This document shows, piece after piece, positions 51,686 to 60,604 of a DNA stretch of 64,000 bases (the stretch's first letter is position 1; each line of letters begins with the position of its first letter). Made by a program: the position numbers and the translations under genes. A model generated the notes under the pieces. The model was not told the origin of the DNA, made no database searches, and worked only from the letters and a program-made list of their open reading frames with translations. The DNA is taken from positions 1-64,000 of the forward strand of contig CANHGL010000006.1 in assembly GCA_947460245.1 (NCBI GenBank), given 5' to 3'. The stretch comes from Sphingobacteriales bacterium. GTDB taxonomy: Bacteria > Bacteroidota > Bacteroidia > Chitinophagales > JADIYW01.

Positions 51686-52714
51686 ATGGATATTTTTCAT
51701 AAAACTGAAGCATTATTAAAAGAGATAGGAGAGGCTGTAATTCCCAGTTCAGAAGTACTGGAATTATTTCGTATTCGTTTTTTGGGAACTAAGAATGTGC
51801 TAAAGGATGTTTTTGCAGAGATGAAAAATATTCCCAGCGATCGTAAAAAAGAATTCGGACAACTCATAAATAGCGTTAAACTTGCTGCAGAAGAGCGATA
51901 TGCTTCCGAAAAAGATAAATTTGAAAGTACAGTTTCTTCCAGCACAGAGCAGTTGGATCTTACATTGCCCGGAGACGTGATTACAGTGGGTGCCAGGCAT
52001 CCTATTCAGCTGGTAAGGAATAGAATCATAGAGATTTTTAAAAGGCTTGGCTTTGCCGTAGAAGAGAACCGTGAGATTGAGGATGACTGGCATAATTTTA
52101 CTGCTTTGAACATGCCTGAAGATCATCCCGCAAGAGACATGCAGGATACCTTCTTTGTAAACTTTAATCCTGATATTGTTTTGCGTACCCATACTTCTTC
52201 CGTTCAGGTTAGAGTGATGGAAAATCAAAAGCCCCCAATCCGAATTTTATCACCGGGTAGAGTGTACAGAAACGAAACTATTTCTGCACGTTCGCATTGT
52301 TTCTTTCATCAGATAGAAGGATTATATATTGATGAAAAGGTATCCTTTGCAGATTTATTGCAGACGTTGGATTTTTTTGCTAAGGAATTCTTTGGAAAGG
52401 ATATTAAGATCAAAGTCAGACCTTCTTACTTTCCATTTACAGAGCCTTCAGCAGAAGTAGATGTTACCTGTTTTATCTGTGCGGGTAAAGGTTGTAACGT
52501 TTGTAAGTATTCCGGATGGGTAGAAATTCTTGGTTGTGGTATGGTGGATCCAAAAGTATTAGAAAATTGTAATATTGATTCAAAGAAATATTCAGGCTTT
52601 GCCTTCGGTATGGGAGTAGAGCGTATTACCATGTTGAAATATCAGATAAAAGACATACGCCTATTGTCTGAAAATGACACACGTTTTCTGGAGCAGTTTA
52701 AATCAGCAATGTAA
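51686..52714 (+). CDS. pheS: Phenylalanyl-tRNA synthetase subunit alpha
   Basis: 'HPARDMQDTFFV', 'LRTHTSSVQVRVMENQKPPIRILSPGRVYRNE', 'FGMGVERITMLKYQIKDIRLLSENDTRFLEQF'. Confidence 0.98.
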   Translation: MDIFHKTEALLKEIGEAVIPSSEVLELFRIRFLGTKNVLKDVFAEMKNIPSDRKKEFGQLINSVKLAAEERYASEKDKFESTVSSSTEQLDLTLPGDVITVGARHPIQLVRNRIIEIFKRLGFAVEENREIEDDWHNFTALNMPEDHPARDMQDTFFVNFNPDIVLRTHTSSVQVRVMENQKPPIRILSPGRVYRNETISARSHCFFHQIEGLYIDEKVSFADLLQTLDFFAKEFFGKDIKIKVRPSYFPFTEPSAEVDVTCFICAGKGCNVCKYSGWVEILGCGMVDPKVLENCNIDSKKYSGFAFGMGVERITMLKYQIKDIRLLSENDTRFLEQFKSAM

Positions 52715-52726
52715 TATTTTGTGAGC

Positions 52727-53053
52727 TTATAGGCTGAAACTCTCGCCACAGCTGCATGTACGGGCAGCATTAGGATTGTTGAAATAGAATCCCTTGCCTT
52801 CCAGTCCTTCTGAGAAGTCTAATGTAGTTCCAAGCAGGTATAAAATACTTTTAGGATCTACAACGAGCTTTATCCCTTTGTCTTCGAACACTTCATCTGA
52901 GGGCAGTTGTTCATTATCAAATTTCATGTTATAGCTCAGTCCGCTGCAGCCACCGCTGGTTACGGCCACACGCACAAAATGAGCATCTGAAAGTTGTTCC
53001 TCTTTCCAGGTTTTCAAAACACGTTCTTTGGCAATATCTGAGATGTATATCAT
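52727..53053 (-). CDS. HesB/IscA family iron-sulfur cluster assembly protein
   Basis: 'VTSGGCSGLSYNMKFDNE' and C-terminal 'NPNAARTCSCGESF'. Confidence 0.95.
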   Translation of the reverse strand: MIYISDIAKERVLKTWKEEQLSDAHFVRVAVTSGGCSGLSYNMKFDNEQLPSDEVFEDKGIKLVVDPKSILYLLGTTLDFSEGLEGKGFYFNNPNAARTCSCGESFSL

Positions 53054-53071
53054 ACTATGTAAACGATATTT

Positions 53072-54343
53072 TTAGTGGATTAGTTCAAACCGGGTATAAG
53101 GCACTAATGCTTTTGGAATCTTTATACCTTCTGAAGTCTGATGATTCTCTAATAAAGAAGCCACTATGCGTGCCAGGGCGAGTGCGCTGCCATTTAAGGT
53201 ATGCGCCAATACTTTCTTATGCTCAGCATCTTTAATACGAAGCTTTAAACGATTAGCCTGGAAAGTTTCAAAATTAGATACAGAACTAACTTCCAGCCAT
53301 CTTTGTTGCGCAGCAGAATAGACTTCAAAATCGTAGGTTAGAGAAGAAGCAAATGTCATATCTCCTCCACATAATCGCAATATTCTGTAAGGTAATTCGA
53401 GGGCCTGTAATAAGCTTTCTACATGTTTCAGCATCTCCTCCAGTGCAGCGTAAGAATTTTCTGGCTTTTCTATTCTTACAATTTCAACCTTGTCAAACTG
53501 ATGTAATCTGTTTAGTCCACGCACATCCTTTCCATAACTTCCTGCCTCCCTTCTAAAGCACGGCGTATAACCAACATTTTTTATAGGCAAAGTCCTTTCG
53601 TCTATGATTTCTTCCCTGTACATATTGGTGATTGGAACCTCAGCAGTAGGGATTAGATAGAAATCATCGGCATTAACATAATACATTTGCCCTTCCTTGT
53701 CTGGTAACTGCCCGGTTGCAAATGCGGATTCCTTATTGACCATATGAGGCACCTGTACTTCATTATAACCGGCGTCAGTTGCTCTATCTAAAAAGAAAGC
53801 AATAAGTGCTCGTTGTAGGGCGGCTCCCTTTCCTTTGTAGACTGGAAATCCTGCCCCCGTTAACTTGTTACCCAGCTCAAAATCTATGATATCATATTTC
53901 TTAGCAAGTTCCCAATGCGGTAATGCTCCAACTGGTAGCTGGGGTAGCGCCGTAACAGAAAATATAATCTCATTTTCTTCAGGGGTTCTTCCTTTCGGAA
54001 CGAGTTGATCTGGTAGGTTGGGTAACTTAACAAGTTGATTGAATATCTTTTCTTCAAGTGTTAGATATTCTTGTTCTAATTTATCTGCATTTTCTTTAAT
54101 TCCGGTGATGGTATCCTTTAATTGTTCAGACTCTGTTTTCTTGCCCTCCTTCATTAAAGCACCAATTTCTTTTGATATAGAGTTTCTCTGTGCTAGCAGG
54201 ATATCTAAATCTGTCTTAATAGCCTTTCTGCTGTCATCTAATGTTATAATCTCATCTACCAGATGGGTTTCGGAAAAGCCTTTGTGTGCCAGGCGTTCCT
54301 TTACAAATAGGGTATCTTTTCGTAATTGGTCTAGGGTAAGCAT
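53072..54343 (-). CDS. serS: Seryl-tRNA synthetase
   Basis: Start revised from 54379 to 54343 (MLTLDQLRKDTLFVKERLA). Motifs 'LIPTAEVPITNMYREEI', 'TPCFRREAGSYGKDVRGLNRLHQFDKVEIV', 'NGSALALARIVASLLENHQ'. Confidence 0.97.
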   Translation of the reverse strand: MLTLDQLRKDTLFVKERLAHKGFSETHLVDEIITLDDSRKAIKTDLDILLAQRNSISKEIGALMKEGKKTESEQLKDTITGIKENADKLEQEYLTLEEKIFNQLVKLPNLPDQLVPKGRTPEENEIIFSVTALPQLPVGALPHWELAKKYDIIDFELGNKLTGAGFPVYKGKGAALQRALIAFFLDRATDAGYNEVQVPHMVNKESAFATGQLPDKEGQMYYVNADDFYLIPTAEVPITNMYREEIIDERTLPIKNVGYTPCFRREAGSYGKDVRGLNRLHQFDKVEIVRIEKPENSYAALEEMLKHVESLLQALELPYRILRLCGGDMTFASSLTYDFEVYSAAQQRWLEVSSVSNFETFQANRLKLRIKDAEHKKVLAHTLNGSALALARIVASLLENHQTSEGIKIPKALVPYTRFELIH

Positions 54344-54699
54344 GATGTTGATTTGTTTGGTAAAGATAAGTTTTAACAAATAAGGAATGGAGATTAGGCC
54401 TTATAAATCACGGTTTTAAAAAAAAAGTAACATAAAACGAGCATTTTTCATAAAAAACCTTTTACTTTGTGCCATCAATAAAAATATTTCCGCACGGTTT
54501 ATTGAATTATCAATCGGCAAGTTCAGAATCCAAAAGTTTAATGTTTTCAACTTCTCAAACTTAACCAGTTAGACGTGTGTATGATATTTCAAAGCTTTAA
54601 GTAGTGTTAGCCCTAACTAATAGCTTTACCCAAAAGATTATTTCCCACATACCCATATTTCAATCATTTCAACTATAATTTATTCTCAAAAAACAAGAT

Positions 54700-56181
54700 A
54701 TGTTAGACAGCAACGAAGAAGAAATAATTAATGGCGAGTCCAATGATGATGATGGCAAGAAAGCTAAGAGGGAGCGCGCCCGAATACCTCGTAAGGCAGC
54801 TGAAAAGTCGAGTGCACCAAAAAAAGCGAAAGAAAATCCATTTTCCGATAGAAATGCTATGAACGCTGAGTTCGAGCGTGAAGAGATGGTTTCCAACATT
54901 GAACCTCCCGTTTATCAGCCTAAGAAAGAGAAGGCGCCAGAGAAGAAGGTGGTAGAAGATACTCATGAAGTACCAGCGCCTTCAGCATCAGTTTCCATGT
55001 CACAATCGGATGATGTAGTCACAGAATCCGGTCCTGAAGAGAAGAAGGTAGATTTCAATATCGATTTAGATGGAGTTATATTGGGAGAAGGGGTATTGGA
55101 AATCATCCCGGAAGGATATGGCTTCCTGCGCTCATCAGATTATAATTATCTCTCCTCTCCAGATGATGTTTATGTATCTCCATCACAGATTAAATTAATA
55201 GGATTAAAAACAGGGGATACCATAGTGGGTGCAATGCGTCCACCAAAAGAAGGAGAAAAATATTTTGCTTTATTGCGCGTAGAAAGCATCAACGGGAAGT
55301 CGCCACAGGAAATTCGTGATAGGGTACCGTTTGATTACCTTACACCGTTATTCCCTGAAGAGAAATTAGATCTTTTTCAGGATGCAACCAATTATTCTAC
55401 CCGTATTGTAGATCTCTTTACGCCAATTGGTAAAGGTCAGCGTGGTATGATTGTGGCACAACCAAAGACAGGTAAAACAATGTTGTTGAAAGACATTGCC
55501 AACTCTATTGCTAAAAACCATCCTGAAGTTTACCTCATCATCTTATTGATTGATGAGCGTCCTGAGGAGGTAACCGATATGCAACGCAGTGTAAATGCAG
55601 AGGTAGTTGCATCTACCTTTGATGAGCCTGCAGACCGACATGTGAAGGTGTCTAACATTGTATTACAGAAAGCTAAACGCTTAGTGGAATGCGGCCATGA
55701 TGTAGTTATCCTTTTGGACTCTATTACCCGTTTGGCCAGAGCACATAACACGGTAGCGCCTTCTTCCGGTAAGGTATTGTCAGGTGGTGTGGAGGCAAAT
55801 GCCCTGCATAAACCTAAGCAGTTCTTTGGAGCAGCAAGAAATATAGAAAATGGAGGATCCCTAACCATAATTGCTACGGCGTTAACGGATACAGGCTCAA
55901 AGATGGATGAGGTTATCTTTGAAGAGTTTAAGGGTACCGGTAACATGGAGTTACAGTTGGAGCGTAAACTGTCTAACAAGCGTATCTTCCCTGCTATTGA
56001 CGTAATTTCCTCTTCTACTCGTAGGGATGACCTATTATTAGATAAGGAGGCTTTACAGAAAATGTGGGTGTTGCGTAACCATTTAGCGGATATGAATTCA
56101 GAGGAATCTATGAAATTCTTGCTCCAACAAATGAAGGGAACACGCAGTAATGAGGAGTTTTTATTGACAATGAACCGTTAA
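54700..56181 (+). CDS. rho: Transcription termination factor Rho with low-complexity charged N-terminus
   Basis: '[45 protein letters not shown]', '[24 protein letters not shown]', '[13 protein letters not shown]'. Confidence 0.98.
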   Translation: MLDSNEEEIINGESNDDDGKKAKRERARIPRKAAEKSSAPKKAKENPFSDRNAMNAEFEREEMVSNIEPPVYQPKKEKAPEKKVVEDTHEVPAPSASVSMSQSDDVVTESGPEEKKVDFNIDLDGVILGEGVLEIIPEGYGFLRSSDYNYLSSPDDVYVSPSQIKLIGLKTGDTIVGAMRPPKEGEKYFALLRVESINGKSPQEIRDRVPFDYLTPLFPEEKLDLFQDATNYSTRIVDLFTPIGKGQRGMIVAQPKTGKTMLLKDIANSIAKNHPEVYLIILLIDERPEEVTDMQRSVNAEVVASTFDEPADRHVKVSNIVLQKAKRLVECGHDVVILLDSITRLARAHNTVAPSSGKVLSGGVEANALHKPKQFFGAARNIENGGSLTIIATALTDTGSKMDEVIFEEFKGTGNMELQLERKLSNKRIFPAIDVISSSTRRDDLLLDKEALQKMWVLRNHLADMNSEESMKFLLQQMKGTRSNEEFLLTMNR

Positions 56182-56307
56182 AATCAGTCTGTAAACTGAA
56201 ACTTAAGCAGTTGAAAAGGTTTTTTTAATGTTAATTGAGTCTAAAAGCGTTAAATTTTAAAGTAAATCACTATCTTCGCAATCCGAAAATTTGGGAAATG
56301 GCCTTAA

Positions 56308-56331
56308 ATTTTCAGATTTTCAAATTTTCAA
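56308..56331. repeat. Three tandem octamers ATTTTCAG/ATTTTCAA/ATTTTCAA in the rpmH leader
   Basis: Direct reading; array ends 10 nt before the rpmH ATG. Confidence 0.8.
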
Positions 56332-56341
56332 ATAGAGTCAA

Positions 56342-56497
56342 ATGAAAAGAACGTTTCAACCATCGGTAAGAAAAAGAAAGAACAAGCATGGCTTTCGTGA
56401 ACGTATGAAAACCAAGGGCGGTAGAGCGGTTTTGAACGCCAGAAGAGCTAAGGGTAGAAAGAAATTATCTATTTCGGACGAAATCAAAGGCAAATAA
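56342..56497 (+). CDS. rpmH: 50S ribosomal protein L34 (absent from supplied ORF track)
   Basis: Translates to [51 protein letters not shown], classic L34. Confidence 0.98.
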   Translation: MKRTFQPSVRKRKNKHGFRERMKTKGGRAVLNARRAKGRKKLSISDEIKGK

Positions 56498-56895
56498 TAG
56501 CTGAATCAGATAAGCAGACTGGGTTTACCTTCACCAAAGATGAACGACTGAAAAGTAAGAAGAGTATCGACGAACTTTTCAGATTAAAGTTATTTATACA
56601 ACATCCTTCCTTAAGAATTTATTATGCTCCTACTGAAATGGATACCGGCTTCCCAGCCAGGTTCGCATTTGTAGTGACTAAAAAACATTTCCCGTTCGCA
56701 AAAGATCGTAATCGTATTAAACGTTTGATGCGGGAGAGTGTGCGTCTGTACAAGCCTGTTTTTTATGATAATCTGCAACAGAAGGGAAAACAATTGAGTA
56801 TAATGCTGAGTTATCAGGGTAAGCTTCCGGAATCATTCAAAGACGTGGATAGTATTGTAAAAACATTATTACATAGGCTGTCAGAATTATTATGA
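56494..56895 (+). CDS. rnpA: Ribonuclease P protein component; start codon unresolved
   Basis: Frame of track ORF 56638-56895 continues upstream as '[41 protein letters not shown]', a typical RnpA N-terminus, before '[17 protein letters not shown]'. No ATG/GTG/TTG between the in-frame stop at 56455 and 56638. The 56494 ATA given here is only one candidate. Confidence 0.8.
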   Translation: MIAESDKQTGFTFTKDERLKSKKSIDELFRLKLFIQHPSLRIYYAPTEMDTGFPARFAFVVTKKHFPFAKDRNRIKRLMRESVRLYKPVFYDNLQQKGKQLSIMLSYQGKLPESFKDVDSIVKTLLHRLSELL

Positions 56896-56943
56896 ATTCA
56901 GAATGGAAGATTTAGAAACACTAGCTATACAATTAAAGAGTAA

Positions 56944-57177
56944 ATGGAGTTACTGAAAAAATTATTGATTCTGCCCTTTATACTGTTTATAAAAGCGTAC
57001 AAGTACACCCTGTCTCCAATGTTGGGTGCCAACAAGTGCAGGTATCAGCCTTCTTGTTCTACTTATGCCATCGAATGTCTGCAGAAGTATGGACTATTTA
57101 AAGGAGGATATCTTGCTTTGCGTCGCATTCTGTCTTGCCATCCTTGGGGTGGGAGTGGCTATGATCCTGTTCCGTAA
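56944..57177 (+). CDS. yidD: Membrane protein insertion efficiency factor YidD
   Basis: 'AYKYTLSPMLGANKCRYQPSCSTYAIECLQKYGLFKGGYLALRRILSCHPWGGSGYDPVP'. Confidence 0.97.
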   Translation: MELLKKLLILPFILFIKAYKYTLSPMLGANKCRYQPSCSTYAIECLQKYGLFKGGYLALRRILSCHPWGGSGYDPVP

Positions 57178-57292
57178 TATTTATATTTTTTAACCATTGG
57201 TAGTTTCTATTTTTAGTAGATTTAGGTTCAATCTGTTATTTTTAGAAAGGGTTGTTTTGTAATTCAATCTGTAGATAAATAAATAATAAAAA

Positions 57293-58936
57293 ATGAAAAG
57301 ATTCTTCACCATCCTCTGTTTATGCTTGCTGTTGAATGTAAGTGCTGCAGGGCCTGATCGTTACTTTGAGATAGCGAAGAATATGGAGCTATTCACTCAA
57401 CTATACAAGGAGCTTAATACGTATTATGTAGATGACATCGATCCCAATAAATTAATGACAGATGGAATCACAAAAATGCTCGATGGCTTAGATCCATTTA
57501 CGAATTATATAACAGGTGCTGATTTGGATGAGTATCAACTGCAAACCACAGGTAAGTATGGAGGCATAGGAGCGAGGATAGGCAAGCTGGGAGAGGGCGT
57601 TGTAATTACAGACCCTTATGAAGGCTATCCAGCACAAAAAGCAGGATTACAGGCGGGAGATGCTATTTTGGAAATCGATGGCAAGGTGGCAACGAAATAT
57701 AATTCAGATGAAGTTAGCCAATTGTTGAAAGGAGAACCCGGAACTAAGATTACAGTTAAAGTGCGCAAGGCAGTAACCAATGAAGAAAGGGTAATAACTT
57801 TTAACAGAGAGGAAATAAAAATAGATAATGTTCCTTATTCCGGAATGGTAAATGATAAGATTGGTTATATCAAACTTACCATGTTTACTGATAATGCTGC
57901 TCAGGAAGTACAATCGGCATTGAAGACCTTAAAAAAGAATCCAAGCCTTAAAGGAGTAATCTTAGATTTAAGGGGAAATGGTGGTGGATTATTAAACGAG
58001 GCTGTAAGTATTTGTAACACCTTTATTGATAAAGGTACAACGATTGTTAGCACTAAAGGGAAAATTGCGGAATCTAATATGCAGTATTCTACTACAGAGA
58101 AACCCTTAGATACAGATATACCCTTAGCAATTCTTACAGATGGAGGATCTGCCTCTGCTTCTGAAATTGTATCCGGTTCTATACAAGACTTAGATAGAGG
58201 GATTGTAATTGGTCAGAATACTTACGGAAAAGGGTTGGTGCAAATAACCCGACCTGTAGCCTACAAATCCAAACTAAAGGTTACTATCTCTAAATATTAT
58301 ATTCCCAGTGGAAGATGTATTCAGCGAATTGATTATTCGCACAGGAGTACTGACGGAGTTGCCAGTGCATTACCGGATTCTTTGCGTAAAGAATTTAAAA
58401 CACGTTCAGGGCGAATAGTAAAAGATGGAGCAGGTATTGAGCCTGATGTTAAAACAGAAGAACAGCGCATCTCCCCCATAGCTGTATCGTTATATACCAA
58501 TAATCATATTTTTTATTTTTCCAACCAATATAGAAATGAGCATTCTGAGCTTCGCGATGGTAACCTCTTCTCTCTCTCTGATGATGAATATGGTCAGTTT
58601 ATAGATTTTCTTAAAGGCAAAGAGTACGACTATACAACCCCTACGGAATTAAAATTAAATGAGCTGAAGAAGTCAATTAAAGAAGATAATTTCTCACAAG
58701 AAGTCCAGAAGGTAATTGCAGATCTCGATTTCCAGATTAAACATGATAAATCCAAGGATTTAATTAAGTTCAAGCCAGAGATTAAGAGATTGCTAGAACA
58801 GGAAATTACAAGTAGGTACACTTATGAAAAGGGGAGAATTGCCAATGGGCTGAAAGATGATACTGATATCCTAAAGGCTATTCAGATACTCAGTGATGAT
58901 GCCTTATACAAATCAATGCTTACTTCAAAAAAATAA
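57293..58936 (+). CDS. S41 family C-terminal processing peptidase with PDZ domain
   Basis: PDZ 'YEGYPAQKAGLQAGDAILEIDGK', catalytic 'LTDGGSASASEIVSGSIQDLDRGIVIGQNTYGKGLVQ'. Confidence 0.96.
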   Translation: MKRFFTILCLCLLLNVSAAGPDRYFEIAKNMELFTQLYKELNTYYVDDIDPNKLMTDGITKMLDGLDPFTNYITGADLDEYQLQTTGKYGGIGARIGKLGEGVVITDPYEGYPAQKAGLQAGDAILEIDGKVATKYNSDEVSQLLKGEPGTKITVKVRKAVTNEERVITFNREEIKIDNVPYSGMVNDKIGYIKLTMFTDNAAQEVQSALKTLKKNPSLKGVILDLRGNGGGLLNEAVSICNTFIDKGTTIVSTKGKIAESNMQYSTTEKPLDTDIPLAILTDGGSASASEIVSGSIQDLDRGIVIGQNTYGKGLVQITRPVAYKSKLKVTISKYYIPSGRCIQRIDYSHRSTDGVASALPDSLRKEFKTRSGRIVKDGAGIEPDVKTEEQRISPIAVSLYTNNHIFYFSNQYRNEHSELRDGNLFSLSDDEYGQFIDFLKGKEYDYTTPTELKLNELKKSIKEDNFSQEVQKVIADLDFQIKHDKSKDLIKFKPEIKRLLEQEITSRYTYEKGRIANGLKDDTDILKAIQILSDDALYKSMLTSKK

Positions 58937-58938
58937 TT

Positions 58939-59637
58939 GTGAGTACTTTGGCGTATATCCTTTGTATCGAAACAGCTAATGGAGTAACTTCTGTTGCTAT
59001 TTCTAAAGAGGGTACTTATCTCGCAAAGCAAGAGATTCAGCAGCAAAATAAGACAGCAGATAGTTTTCATCTGCTTGTTCAATCGCTTTTAGAGGAAACT
59101 AAGTTAGAATTTTCAGATATAGCGGCTATAGCCATCAGCTCCGGCCCAGGGTCTTATACCGGACTTCGTATTGCAGTTGCTGCAGCAAAGGGCTACTGCT
59201 TTGCTTTGGATATTCCTTTGATTGCTGTTCCCACCTTACAAGCCATGGCCTTTGGATTAAAAAAACGATACAACATGGGAGACATAGACACCTATGTTCC
59301 TATGATAGATGCACGCAGGATGGAGGTATACCTTTCGTTCTATAATGATAAATTGGAGCTAAGCAGGCAGTATAATAGCTATATTATAGATGAAAACTTT
59401 AACCTGTTGTTCAATTCGAGGGATAGGTATATATTATTTGGTAATGGTGCAGATAAATCCAGAAAGTATATAGAAAATAATCGAGTAACTATTTTTGACA
59501 ATTTTGTTCCATCTGCTGAGGATATGTGCTTATTGGCTTATGAGTGTTTACAAAGAAAGGATTTTAAGGATATCGCCTACTTTGAACCAGATTATGCTAA
59601 ACCTTACTATACTACCAGCCCCAAAGCAGAATTATAG
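58939..59637 (+). CDS. tsaB: tRNA threonylcarbamoyladenosine biosynthesis protein TsaB
   Basis: 'ILCIETANGVTSVAIS', 'IAISSGPGSYTGLRIAVAAAKGYCFALDIPLIAVPTLQAMA'. GTG start. Confidence 0.93.
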   Translation: MSTLAYILCIETANGVTSVAISKEGTYLAKQEIQQQNKTADSFHLLVQSLLEETKLEFSDIAAIAISSGPGSYTGLRIAVAAAKGYCFALDIPLIAVPTLQAMAFGLKKRYNMGDIDTYVPMIDARRMEVYLSFYNDKLELSRQYNSYIIDENFNLLFNSRDRYILFGNGADKSRKYIENNRVTIFDNFVPSAEDMCLLAYECLQRKDFKDIAYFEPDYAKPYYTTSPKAEL

Positions 59638-59752
59638 ATATTTTGAAATATTTTTGTTGTTTTTCACAACTTTTTCAGGATTAAAGCATTTACATTATAC
59701 TTTAATAGTATAGGAGAAATCCTATTTTTTTAACTACTTAAATTAGAAGCGT

Positions 59753-60076
59753 ATGTCAGTCAATAGTAAAAGTATTATGAAGCCGGAGTTGAAGATAGAC
59801 TTTCAGGCATTGCGCAAGTCTGTGTTGGTGTTACGTGCTATTAATCATAAGTTGCGTCAGGAAATCATACGTTTATTGGATCAGGAGGGCAAAATGACGG
59901 TAACCGAGTTATATGTCAAGTTGCGTTTAGAGCAATCTGTAGCGTCGCAACATCTTGCCTTATTGCGTCGTGCAGGTGTGGTGCAAACGTCTAGAGTTGG
60001 CAAGTTTATCTATTATTCGGTAGATCATGATAGATTAGAGGAGATTTCTAAACTTTTGCAAGAGTTAGTAAAGTAA
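59753..60076 (+). CDS. ArsR-type winged-helix regulator (cysteine-free)
   Basis: 'INHKLRQEIIRLLDQEGKMTVTELYVKLRLEQSVASQHLALLRRAGVVQTSRVGKFIYYSVD' HTH_5-like. Confidence 0.88.
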   Translation: MSVNSKSIMKPELKIDFQALRKSVLVLRAINHKLRQEIIRLLDQEGKMTVTELYVKLRLEQSVASQHLALLRRAGVVQTSRVGKFIYYSVDHDRLEEISKLLQELVK

Positions 60077-60200
60077 TCTTTGGATTTAATCCTTTTCTTA
60101 GATTAATTCATTAGTTTTTTGATTTAAAGCAATTTGTACCAGTAGAAAATACGTATTTATTTATATATTTTTATACTGAACTAAATTGTAAAAAATCTTC

Positions 60201-60533
60201 ATGGAAAGTTTTGAGTTTAATAATGATAAACTCGAGAAAGCAGCAGAGCTTTTAAGAGCAGTCGCACATCATCTTCGTTTAAAAATTATAAAGCTGATTC
60301 ACGAGCAAAAAGAGGTAAATGTAAACGTCATTTACAATACCCTTAAAATAGAGCAGTCTATTACCTCGCAGCACCTTAAAATTCTCAGAGCAGTAGATGT
60401 TGTCCGCACCCGAAGAGACGGGAAGAAAATTTTCTATTCATTAAACTACGAAAGGTTGGATGCTATGCATAAGGGCATTGACCTTTTCGAAGAATGGACA
60501 CAGGCGCGCAAGGTCGTTAAGAAGAAAAAATAA
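60201..60533 (+). CDS. ArsR-type winged-helix regulator, second paralogue (cysteine-free)
   Basis: 'VAHHLRLKIIKLIHEQKEVNVNVIYNTLKIEQSITSQHLKILRAVDVVRTRRDGKKIFYSLN', alignable by eye with the upstream paralogue. Confidence 0.88.
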   Translation: MESFEFNNDKLEKAAELLRAVAHHLRLKIIKLIHEQKEVNVNVIYNTLKIEQSITSQHLKILRAVDVVRTRRDGKKIFYSLNYERLDAMHKGIDLFEEWTQARKVVKKKK

Positions 60534-60560
60534 CATACTTACTTCTTTAAATCAAATCTT

Positions 60561-60604
60561 AAAAGTATTATTTGTCGTATTTTGGTACGATAAATAATAC
60601 TTTT
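60561..60604. repeat. 44-nt inverted repeat (19-nt arms, 6-nt loop) abutting the AhpD-like start codon
   Basis: AAAAGTATTATTTGTCGTA-TTTTGG-TACGATAAATAATACTTTT; arms match at 18 of 19 positions, the remaining pair being G-T. Confidence 0.93.

Noticed and set aside
51800-52228. 142-aa minus-strand ORF
   Set aside because: Antisense within pheS.
54344-54379. N-terminal extension of serS in the track
   Set aside because: SerRS begins at MLTLDQLRKD; the extra residues come from the leader.
55530-55979. 149-aa minus-strand ORF
   Set aside because: Antisense inside the highly conserved rho ATPase region.
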